5,710 bases of DNA from Desulfovibrionales bacterium GWA2_65_9 (GTDB lineage Bacteria; Desulfobacterota; Desulfovibrionia; Desulfovibrionales; Desulfovibrionaceae), in the NCBI GenBank assembly GCA_001799475.1, contig MGTN01000047.1, positions 1-5,710 of the forward strand, in the 5' to 3' direction. The notes under the pieces were generated by a model. It had not been told where the DNA came from. It made no database searches and saw nothing but the letters and a program-made list of their open reading frames with translations. A program made the translations under genes and the position numbers. Positions 1 to 5,710 of the stretch are shown in pieces; positions within the stretch are counted from its first letter, which is position 1, and every line of letters begins with the position of its first letter.

Positions 1-1452
1 CCCTTCAAGGAGCTGCTGCAGAACACCTGCGGCTTGCTCTTCGAAAACGAGCGCGAGGCCACCCTGGTCGAGGGGCTCTGCCGCAGGATATCGCTGCGCA
101 GCGCCGGGTCACCGGGAGAATACCACCACCTGCTGCTGCAGGAGCCGGAGGAGATGCACCACCTGGTGGAGCTTCTGACCATCAATGAGACCTACTTCTT
201 CCGCGAGCCCGAGCAGTTGAAGCTGATGCAACAGCAGCTGATCCCGGAGCTCCTGGCCGCCCACCCGGGCCGCCCGCTGAAGATCCTGAGCGCAGGCTGC
301 TCCACAGGCGAGGAGCCCTACTCCATCGCCATGCTGCTGCGGGAGGCCTACGGGCCTGAAAGCGCGCAGCGCTTTTGCATCGTCGGCGTGGACATCGACG
401 CCGCCGCCCTGGCTGCGGCGCGGCGCGGCGTATACGGCAAAGGCTCCTTCCGGGGCATGGACCAGGCCCTTGTGGAGCGCTATTGCAAGCCTCATGGCAG
501 CGGGGAGCAGCGCCTCACGGAGTCGATCCGCAGCCAGGTCCAGCTTGGGCAGGTGAATCTCCTGGCGCGTGATTACCCGCCCCTGATGAACAACCCGGAC
601 ATCATCTTCTACCGCAACGTGTCCATCTACTTCGGGGGCCAGACCCAGCGCGACATCTTCAGCCGCCTGGCCGAAACCCTCAATGAGAGCGGCTATCTCT
701 TCGTCAGCGCGACGGAAACCATGCACCACAACATCGGCGTGCTGCCGCTGCTGCAAAGGGGAACCCAGTTCCTCTACCGCAAGGTCCAGGCGCCTTCCAT
801 CGCCGACCGCCGCCAGACCCGGCGCAGCGCTCCCGTTGCCGCGCCCGGCTCTGGCCAGAAGGCCGCCAGGACCGCCGCAGCGCCGCCGCGCAAAGCTCCG
901 GCCAAGCCTGTGCGCGGCCGGCCCGCAGCCCCGGCAACGCAGGAGCGCAGCGCGGAGCAACTCTTTGACGAAGCCCTGGAGCTGGTCCAGAAGGGCCGCC
1001 CGGAAGAGGCCCTGGCCCTGCTCGACGAGCTGTTCGCAAGGGATGCCGCCTGTGCCAAGTCCTGCGCGCTCAAGGCCGCCATCCTGCTGGAGCTTTCCCG
1101 CTTCCAGGAGTCCAGAGCCGTTTGCGAGGCGGCGCTGGCGCGCAATCCGCTCTGCCTGGATGCGGCGCTCATGCTCGGCCTCATCGCCCGCCATGAAGGC
1201 GACTCGGACGAGGCCTTCAAACGCTTCAGGGAGGCGCTCTATCTCGACACGGCCTGCTGGCCCGCCCATTTCTTCATCGCTGAGGGCATGGCCGTCCTGG
1301 GCGAAAAGAAGCGTGCGCGCAACGGGTTTGAAACCGTCTTGAGGATTCTGGAGAAGGGCGCGGTTCAGGACCATGACCGGGAATTCTTCCCCCTGGCCTT
1401 CAAGGCCGAGCACTACCTGGCCATGTGCCGCCACAAATTGACGCTCCTGTAG
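1..1452 (+). CDS. cheR: CheR-type chemoreceptor methyltransferase with C-terminal TPR domain (WspC-like), 5' partial
   Basis: Predicted SAM-dependent methyltransferase that methylates glutamates on a chemoreceptor in the cytoplasm, setting the adaptation state of a chemosensory array. The frame is open to the left edge. Residues before the first in-window start-like codon (TTG at 34) already read as the CheR N-terminal helix (PFKELLQNTCG), so the true start lies upstream and TTG34 is not a start. Numbering in-window codons from 1: the CheR signature NETYFFRE is at 62-69, the SAM-binding motif GCSTGEEP at 99-106, an acidic strand end (GVDID) near 129-133, and RNVSIYF, the counterpart of the usual RNVLIYF, at 205-211. 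An Ala/Pro/Arg-rich linker (about 262-313) leads to three or four TPR-like helix pairs (about 316-453). CheR fused to TPRs is the WspC/FrzF-like arrangement, not that of flagellar CheR. The stop codon TAG overlaps the ribosome site of the downstream kinase gene, which indicates one operon. The family assignment is firm; the Wsp-type assignment is inference from architecture and neighbours. Confidence 0.93.
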   Translation, partial: PFKELLQNTCGLLFENEREATLVEGLCRRISLRSAGSPGEYHHLLLQEPEEMHHLVELLTINETYFFREPEQLKLMQQQLIPELLAAHPGRPLKILSAGCSTGEEPYSIAMLLREAYGPESAQRFCIVGVDIDAAALAAARRGVYGKGSFRGMDQALVERYCKPHGSGEQRLTESIRSQVQLGQVNLLARDYPPLMNNPDIIFYRNVSIYFGGQTQRDIFSRLAETLNESGYLFVSATETMHHNIGVLPLLQRGTQFLYRKVQAPSIADRRQTRRSAPVAAPGSGQKAARTAAAPPRKAPAKPVRGRPAAPATQERSAEQLFDEALELVQKGRPEEALALLDELFARDAACAKSCALKAAILLELSRFQESRAVCEAALARNPLCLDAALMLGLIARHEGDSDEAFKRFREALYLDTACWPAHFFIAEGMAVLGEKKRARNGFETVLRILEKGAVQDHDREFFPLAFKAEHYLAMCRHKLTLL

Positions 1453-1455
1453 GAG
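1451..1455 (+). promoter_or_regulatory. Ribosome binding site of the hybrid cheA gene, overlapping the cheR stop
   Basis: AGGAG shares two bases with the TAG stop (1450-1452) of the methyltransferase gene and lies 13 bases before the ATG at 1469. The spacing is somewhat long. The position suggests that ribosomes ending cheR can re-initiate on cheA (translational coupling). No other purine-rich site lies closer to the ATG. Confidence 0.6.
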
Positions 1456-1468
1456 CACGGGTACCACC

Positions 1469-3715
1469 ATGGCGTTTGACTACTCCAAGTTCCTGGCCCG
1501 GTTCGTCGATGAGGCGAGGGAGCACTGCGCCACGATCAGCGAAGGCCTCCTGGCTCTGGACAGTTCCCCGGGAGACGTCGAGGCCATCAACGCGCTGTTC
1601 CGCTCGGCGCACACCATCAAGGGCTCGGCCCGGATGATGAAGGTTCTCGGCGTCAGCGAGCTGGCCCACCGCATGGAGGATGTGCTTGATGGCGCGCGCA
1701 GCAGCCGTATTCCGTTCACCCGCGCCCTCTCCCAACTCCTTTTCAAGGGGGTGGACTGCCTCCTGGCGATGCTGGACAAGGTGAACGCCGGGGAACAGCC
1801 CGAGGCCCCCCTTGAACTGCGCGAGGCCCTGGTGCGGGCCGCAGCGGGCGGTGAGCCGCCAAAGCCCGCCGCCGAGCCTGTGGCCGCAGCGCCCGTCGCC
1901 GCAGCGCCCGCCGGAGAGCCGCCAAAGCCCGCCGCGCCCCCGACGACCCTCACCGAGGAACAGCACAAGGGGGCGCTGGCCACAGGCCACACGCGGGCGC
2001 AGGAATACCTGCGCGTCCATGCGGACAAGCTGGACGACCTCATCCGGCTGATGGGCGAGATCATCTCCGAGCACGGCCGCTTCCGCAAGGATGTCCGGCA
2101 GTTGAAGGACATCGCGGCGGACACGGAACGGCACCTGCTCGCCGTGGCCGAGGGCCAGGGCAAGCCGCCGGGCAAGGGGCCGGGCGACTCCGGCGCGCGT
2201 CGGCGCAGTGCGGGCAACAGCACGGCGCTGCAGCTCTCCCTGCGCCAGACCATGCGCTCCGTCACCGATGCCGTGCTGATGCAGGAGCACCTGATCGGAG
2301 AGCTCCAGGAGACCTCGCTCAAGCTGCGCATGCTGCCGCTTTCAACACTGTTCGCTCCCCTGCGCCGCACGGTCTGGGACATGGCCCAGGAGTTCGGCAA
2401 GGACATCGACTTCGTGGTCCAGGGCGAAGAGACGGAACTGGACCGCAAGATCACCGAGCGCATCGGCGACCCGCTCATGCACATGATCCGCAATGCACTG
2501 GACCACGGGCTGGAGAGCCCTGAAGTGCGGGTCGCCGCAGGCAAGCCCCCCAGGGGGAACATCACCCTTTCCGCGTTCTACGACGGCGGCTGCGTGACCA
2601 TCGCCCTGAGCGACGACGGGCATGGGCTCTCGGCTGACCGGATACGGGAGAAGGCGCTGGCCAAGCGGCTCTACAGCGAGGAGAGTCTGGCGCGCATGTC
2701 CCGCGCCGAGATCTACAATATCATCTTCCTGCCGGGCTTCAGCACCAGCCCCGTCATCACCGATGTCTCCGGCCGGGGGGTGGGGATGGATGTGGTGCGC
2801 CGGAACATCGTTGAAGAGCTTAAGGGCACCATCAGCATTGAAACAAAGGAGGGGCAAGGGACCTCCTTCCTCCTGCGCCTGCCGCTGAACCTGGCGGTGT
2901 TCCCGCTTTTCCTCGTCTCCGCAGGCGGCCTGATCTGCGCCCTGCCCGCCACCTCCATCGTGGAGATGCTCGCCATCGCCCGCGACGAGATCATCGAGAT
3001 CCTCGACAAGCGGGCCATACGGCTGCGCGAGCAGATCGTTCCCCTGGAAGAGCTGGCCGCCATCCTGAAGTTCACTGGCCAGGCGCCGACCCAGACGGGA
3101 ACAGCGCTGGTGGCCATCGTCCGGGACGGGCAGGAGAAGCTTGGCCTGCTGGTGGACGAGATCCTCGGACGCGAGGAGATGGTGGTGAAGCCCCTGCCGC
3201 CGCACATGAAGAACCTGCGCCTGGTCACCGGCGGCACCATCGGCTCCGGGAACAGCATCATCAATGTGCTGCACGTGCCCGAACTGATCCGGCAGGCCCA
3301 CGGCCTGGCGGATGTCGGCCGTATGGCCGCAGACAAGGACGAGGAGCGCGGCGCGACCATCCTGGTGGTGGACGACTCCGTCAACACGCGGGAAATCGAG
3401 CGGAGCATCCTGGAGGCCTATGGCTACACGGTGGAAACCGCAGAGGACGGCCAGGAAGCCTATGACCGGACACGCAGCGAGCTCTTTGACCTCGTGATCA
3501 CCGACGTGGAGATGCCCCGCATGGACGGCTTCACGCTCACCGAGTCGTTGCGCGCCGATCCGCGCTACCGCAACGTGCCGGTGGTCATCGTGACCTCGCG
3601 CGAGAAGGAAGAAGACAAGAGGCGCGGCATCACGGTGGGCGCCGACGCCTATATCGTCAAACGGGCCTTTGACCAGTCCAACCTGCTGGACACGGTCAAA
3701 AGCCTGATCGGGTGA
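1469..3715 (+). CDS. cheA: Hybrid CheA histidine kinase with C-terminal receiver domain (WspE-like)
   Basis: Cytoplasmic chemosensory kinase, 748 residues, complete. Domains in order: Hpt/P1 (about 1-105) with phosphoacceptor His48 in HTIKGSARMM; Ala/Pro linker (about 125-160) in place of a P2 response-regulator-binding domain; P3 dimerisation helices (about 177-305, VHADKLDDLIRLMGEI) with a Gly/Pro/Arg-rich insert at about 228-250; HATPase/P4 (about 310-472) with N box around Asn342 (MIRNALDHG), G1 box DDGHG at 382-386 and G2 box GRGVGMD at 435-441; CheW-like/P5 (about 474-612), which docks to receptor and CheW; receiver (about 629-748) with Asp635/Asp636, phosphoacceptor Asp679, Thr709 and Lys731. 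The receiver tail (YIVKRAFDQSNLLDTV) is the form usual in CheA-REC hybrids, with no proline after the lysine. All catalytic residues are present. The ATG start is set by the upstream AGGAG and by the P1 alignment. The lack of P2, the fused receiver and the CheR-TPR neighbour point to a Wsp-type pathway (inference); a FrzE-type hybrid is the alternative. Confidence 0.95.
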   Translation: MAFDYSKFLARFVDEAREHCATISEGLLALDSSPGDVEAINALFRSAHTIKGSARMMKVLGVSELAHRMEDVLDGARSSRIPFTRALSQLLFKGVDCLLAMLDKVNAGEQPEAPLELREALVRAAAGGEPPKPAAEPVAAAPVAAAPAGEPPKPAAPPTTLTEEQHKGALATGHTRAQEYLRVHADKLDDLIRLMGEIISEHGRFRKDVRQLKDIAADTERHLLAVAEGQGKPPGKGPGDSGARRRSAGNSTALQLSLRQTMRSVTDAVLMQEHLIGELQETSLKLRMLPLSTLFAPLRRTVWDMAQEFGKDIDFVVQGEETELDRKITERIGDPLMHMIRNALDHGLESPEVRVAAGKPPRGNITLSAFYDGGCVTIALSDDGHGLSADRIREKALAKRLYSEESLARMSRAEIYNIIFLPGFSTSPVITDVSGRGVGMDVVRRNIVEELKGTISIETKEGQGTSFLLRLPLNLAVFPLFLVSAGGLICALPATSIVEMLAIARDEIIEILDKRAIRLREQIVPLEELAAILKFTGQAPTQTGTALVAIVRDGQEKLGLLVDEILGREEMVVKPLPPHMKNLRLVTGGTIGSGNSIINVLHVPELIRQAHGLADVGRMAADKDEERGATILVVDDSVNTREIERSILEAYGYTVETAEDGQEAYDRTRSELFDLVITDVEMPRMDGFTLTESLRADPRYRNVPVVIVTSREKEEDKRRGITVGADAYIVKRAFDQSNLLDTVKSLIG
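1853..1935 (+). repeat. Nested direct repeats encoding the Ala/Pro linker of the kinase
   Basis: A 20-base sequence (gagccgccaaagcccgccgc) occurs identically at 1853-1872 and 1916-1935, exactly 63 bases (21 codons) apart, so both copies encode EPPKPAA in frame. Between them a 15-base unit is repeated in tandem (1880-1894 and 1895-1909, differing only at the third base of the first codon), giving VAAAP twice. The repeats encode the flexible tether between the phosphotransfer domain and the kinase core. All units are multiples of three, so copy-number change by slippage would lengthen or shorten the tether without a frameshift. Confidence 0.85.
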
Positions 3716-3886
3716 ATGGTCGGCATGAAATATCATGGCAAGGCCGCTGGTTAGCGCAGCCCCTGGCACCGCCGCCCAGCGACGCTGCCCAGGCCGCCCT
3801 TCGCTGCCCCCTGCAACGTGCCAGCCCCCAGGCGGAAGCGCCCTGCTGGCGAAAAGTTAGCGCTTGAAGGCATAAGGAACAAACAG
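3716..3886 (+). other. 171-base gap between the hybrid kinase and the stand-alone receiver gene
   Basis: This is the only substantial non-coding gap in the window; the other junctions are 16 bases or an overlap. An ATG directly abuts the kinase stop (TGA then ATG at 3716) and opens a 12-codon frame ending at 3754, but it has no ribosome site of its own and is probably chance. The octamer gttagcgc occurs twice (3750-3757 and 3856-3863). AAGCGC (3836-3841) and GCGCTT (3860-3865) could pair as a six-base stem around an 18-base loop just upstream of the receiver's ribosome site. No T-tract follows, so it is not a convincing intrinsic terminator. I see no clear sigma-70 or sigma-54 promoter. The gap could hold an internal promoter or processing site, but the sequence does not show it. 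Confidence 0.4.
3874..3878 (+). promoter_or_regulatory. Ribosome binding site deciding the start of the stand-alone receiver gene
   Basis: AAGGA lies eight bases before the ATG at 3887, ideal spacing. It selects this ATG over an in-frame GTG at 3818, which has no purine-rich site in front of it and would add 23 non-conserved, basic residues before the receiver fold. Confidence 0.75.
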
Positions 3887-4279
3887 ATGACGGAAGCAGC
3901 TGCCAAGATCCTGGTCGTGGACGATGATCTCTTCACCGCGCAACTCACCGGGCTGGTCCTGGAAGCCTCCGGGTACGAGATCCTCATGGCCGAAGGCGGC
4001 CTGGACGCGCTGGAAAAGGTCGCCGGGGAACCGGCCCTGCGCGTCATCGTCTCGGACATGAACATGCCGCTCATCGACGGGGCCCAGCTGTTCGAAGAGC
4101 TCCGCCAACAGGGCTGCAGGCTGCCCTTTGTCCTCTTGACCGGGCAGGACGCGGCCGCGCTCCGGCTGGCCCATCCGCAGATCGACGCCGTGCTGGCCAA
4201 GGACGAAAGCTTCCAGGAGCTGCTCCCGGAGCTGGTCGGCAGCCTGCTCGCGAAACAACCCAAGGGAGAGGCGACATGA
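3887..4279 (+). CDS. Stand-alone receiver (CheY-like) response regulator
   Basis: A 130-residue single-domain response regulator with no attached output domain; CheY-size. Beta-1 reads AKILVVDDD with acidic residues Asp12/Asp13. The phosphoacceptor is Asp57 (VSDMNMPLIDG), the switch Thr85 (FVLLTGQD), and the conserved lysine Lys105 (AVLAKDES). All residues for phosphorylation are present. Oddly, Lys105 is followed by Asp instead of the usual Pro, and the beta-5 region lacks the common GA..Y.KP form. The start is the ATG after AAGGA, giving MTEAAAKIL. The last four bases overlap the start of the diguanylate cyclase gene (ATGA), so the two are probably translated together. Likely roles are a phosphate shuttle or sink between the hybrid kinase and the Hpt domain of the cyclase, or a separate output through protein binding. 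These roles are inference; the receiver fold is certain. Confidence 0.92.
   Translation: MTEAAAKILVVDDDLFTAQLTGLVLEASGYEILMAEGGLDALEKVAGEPALRVIVSDMNMPLIDGAQLFEELRQQGCRLPFVLLTGQDAAALRLAHPQIDAVLAKDESFQELLPELVGSLLAKQPKGEAT
4264..4279 (+). promoter_or_regulatory. Ribosome binding site and ATGA stop/start overlap of the cyclase gene
   Basis: GGGAG at 4264-4268 lies seven bases before the ATG at 4276, inside the last codons of the receiver gene. The ATG shares bases with the receiver's TGA stop (4277-4279), a classic four-base overlap that favours translational coupling and a fixed ratio of the two proteins. Confidence 0.75.
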
Positions 4280-5710
4280 GCACACCCGCAACCGTTGCCG
4301 CCGAGAAGCTGGACAAGCTCCGGACCGCCTACGTCCAGCAACTCCCGGCCCAGCTGGAGCTGGCCAGGAAGGTCTTGGCCGGCCTGGCCCAGGATGCTCC
4401 CGCCCCGCAGGGCCTGGAGGAGCTGCACCGCCACCTGCATACCCTCAAGGGGGCCTGCGCCTCCTTCGGTCTGGGTTCCGTGAGCGTGGTGGCCGCAGAG
4501 GGTGAGCACCTGGCGAAACAGGCCATGAAGGGCGAAGCCGCAGCGGACGGCGCCTGGCGCAAACTGTTTGAGGACTGCCTGGAGCGTTTGGGACGCGAGA
4601 TTGCGGGCATCGACCTCGCGCAGCAGCCTCTCCAGACCCAGGATATTTCCATGGCCTCCGACTCGCCCCCCCGGGATGCAGAGCAGAAGCTCGTCTACCT
4701 CTGCGAGGACGATTCGTTCCAGTGCCAGAACATGGCCACGCAGATCAGCTGTTTCGGCTTCAAGGTAGTGGCCTTCGAAAAGCTGGATGAATTCCAAAAA
4801 GCCGTGCGCGAGGCCAGCCCCGACGTCATCGTCATGGACATGATCCACCCTGCGCGCCAGACCGGCGGGGCCGAAACCATCAAGGAAATCCTGGCCGAAC
4901 GCGAAACCAAGACCCCGGTGGTGTTCATCTCCACAAGCAACGAGATGCCATCGCGCCTGGCCGCCGTGCGCTCCGGCGCCAGCGCCTATTTCGTCAAGCC
5001 CGTAAACGCGACCGAACTCTCCGCCACCCTGCACGCCCTGACCTCGACCAAAGCGCCCGAGCCGTACCGGGTCATGATCATCGACGACGACTCCAGCCTC
5101 TTGAAGGTGTACAGCATCACCCTCAGGGAGGCGGGGATGGTGACCAAGACCCTGAGCGATCCGCTCCTGGCGCTGCCGCGGCTCTATGACTTCAAGCCGG
5201 ACCTGATCCTGATGGACATGCACATGCCCGGCTGCAACGGCATGGAACTGGCCAAGGTGATCCGCCAGATCGATGCCCACATCAGCATCCCCATCGTCTT
5301 TCTCTCCAGCGAAACCGACGAGGGCTTGCAGTGTGACGCCCGCAGCATGGGCGGCGACGAGTTCCTGGTCAAGCCCATCAAGCCCGAACACCTCGTCTCC
5401 GCCGTAAGCTCCCGTGCCGGGCGGATGAAGCTCATCCGCTCCCTCATGACCAGGGACGGCATGACCGGGCTTTTCAACCACAGCGCCACCAAGGAATACC
5501 TGCACAGGACCGTGGATCTGGCCCAGCGCAAGGGCGAGGACCTCTGCTTCGCCATGATCGACCTGGACCACTTCAAGACCATCAACGACACCTATGGCCA
5601 CCCTGTGGGCGACCAGGTGATCGTGGCCCTGGCCAACCTGCTCAAGCAGCGGCTGCGCAAATCCGACGTGATCGGCCGCTATGGCGGGGAGGAATTCGCC
5701 GTCATCCTGC
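4276..5710 (+). CDS. Diguanylate cyclase response regulator, Hpt-REC-REC-GGDEF, 3' partial
   Basis: Predicted cytoplasmic enzyme that condenses two GTP into cyclic-di-GMP under phosphorylation control. The frame is open to the right edge: 478 codons are visible and no stop. Domains: Hpt (about 5-115) with phosphoacceptor His55 in HTLKGACASFG; REC1 (about 138-255) with Asp145/Asp146, Asp188, Ser219 and Lys241-Pro; REC2 (about 264-380) with Asp270-272, phosphoacceptor Asp314 (LMDMHMPGCNG), Ser344 and Lys366-Pro; GGDEF domain from about 394 (DGMTGLFNH), with metal ligand Asp429 in DLDHFK, Asn437 in IND, and signature GGEEF at 470-474. RKSD at 461-464 sits six residues (Asp464 to Gly470) before the signature, where the RxxD product-inhibition site of PleD lies, so c-di-GMP feedback is expected. 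REC-REC-GGDEF resembles PleD and REC-GGDEF resembles WspR; the N-terminal Hpt is additional. Both receivers keep a phosphorylatable aspartate. The visible part looks intact; a further C-terminal domain such as EAL cannot be excluded because the gene is cut. Confidence 0.94.
   Translation, partial: MSTPATVAAEKLDKLRTAYVQQLPAQLELARKVLAGLAQDAPAPQGLEELHRHLHTLKGACASFGLGSVSVVAAEGEHLAKQAMKGEAAADGAWRKLFEDCLERLGREIAGIDLAQQPLQTQDISMASDSPPRDAEQKLVYLCEDDSFQCQNMATQISCFGFKVVAFEKLDEFQKAVREASPDVIVMDMIHPARQTGGAETIKEILAERETKTPVVFISTSNEMPSRLAAVRSGASAYFVKPVNATELSATLHALTSTKAPEPYRVMIIDDDSSLLKVYSITLREAGMVTKTLSDPLLALPRLYDFKPDLILMDMHMPGCNGMELAKVIRQIDAHISIPIVFLSSETDEGLQCDARSMGGDEFLVKPIKPEHLVSAVSSRAGRMKLIRSLMTRDGMTGLFNHSATKEYLHRTVDLAQRKGEDLCFAMIDLDHFKTINDTYGHPVGDQVIVALANLLKQRLRKSDVIGRYGGEEFAVIL

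Noticed and set aside
838..942. Low-complexity GC-rich stretch in the methyltransferase gene as a possible insertion or frameshift
   Set aside because: The frame continues without interruption from the CheR domain into the TPRs. The stretch encodes an ordinary Ala/Pro/Arg-rich interdomain linker.
109..1470. A 453-codon minus-strand open frame opposite the methyltransferase
   Set aside because: Same GC-driven shadow effect; no domain motifs, and the plus strand encodes an unmistakable CheR-TPR protein. The similar minus-strand frames at 1400-2290 and 2342-3769 were rejected on the same grounds.
3716..3754. A 12-codon frame starting directly at the kinase stop codon
   Set aside because: It is very short with no ribosome site of its own, and its sequence suggests no function. 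It is probably coincidental.
3764..3780. TGGCAC as a possible sigma-54 -24 element in the intergenic gap
   Set aside because: The GC of the -12 element is not at the required distance (CA is found there) and no TTGC follows, so the match is partial only.
3836..3865. Six-base inverted repeat AAGCGC / GCGCTT as a terminator
   Set aside because: The loop is 18 bases, the stem is short and no T-run follows. It also lies directly before the receiver's ribosome site, an unlikely place for a terminator.
3818..3886. Upstream GTG start for the stand-alone receiver, adding 23 residues
   Set aside because: There is no ribosome site before the GTG, and the extra residues are not part of the receiver fold. 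The ATG at 3887 has AAGGA eight bases upstream.
3751..5601. A 616-codon open frame on the minus strand, antisense to the receiver and cyclase genes
   Set aside because: Its translation is rich in His, Gly, Val and Asp with no recognisable domain, and it crosses real genes with clear catalytic motifs on the other strand. Long antisense frames are expected at this GC content.

Overview
The window is a GC-rich, fully coding-dense stretch with four genes, all on the + strand. Together they form part of a chemosensory (Che-type) signalling cluster whose output is cyclic-di-GMP. The layout matches the Wsp / 'alternative cellular function' class of chemosensory pathway rather than flagellar chemotaxis. 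The organism is probably a GC-rich Gram-negative. A deltaproteobacterium of Desulfovibrio/Geobacter type or another GC-rich proteobacterium would fit, but this is a low-confidence inference from composition and domain architecture only.

Layout. (1) Positions 1-1452 hold the 3' part of a CheR-type glutamate O-methyltransferase fused to a C-terminal TPR domain (WspC-like). Its start codon lies left of the window. (2) Positions 1469-3715 hold a complete 748-residue hybrid CheA kinase (Hpt/P1 - Ala/Pro linker - P3 - HATPase/P4 - CheW-like/P5 - receiver; WspE-like). (3) Positions 3716-3886 are a 171-base gap with no convincing gene. (4) Positions 3887-4279 hold a 130-residue stand-alone receiver. 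(5) Positions 4276-5710 hold a diguanylate cyclase with the unusual order Hpt - REC - REC - GGDEF. It overlaps the receiver gene by ATGA and runs off the right edge inside its GGEEF signature. This last gene is easy to miss because it has no stop codon in the window.

Inferred joint action. The methyltransferase would set the methylation state of a chemoreceptor encoded elsewhere. The hybrid CheA would autophosphorylate on His48 and pass phosphate to its own receiver, to the small receiver and/or to the receivers of the cyclase, which makes c-di-GMP. The extra Hpt domain on the cyclase (His55) allows a branched or multi-step phosphorelay that canonical Wsp (WspE to WspR) does not have. Receptor, CheW and CheB genes are not in the window and are expected next to it.

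Nothing suggests mobile elements, CRISPR, tRNA or rRNA. The long minus-strand reading frames are antisense shadows of the GC-rich genes.
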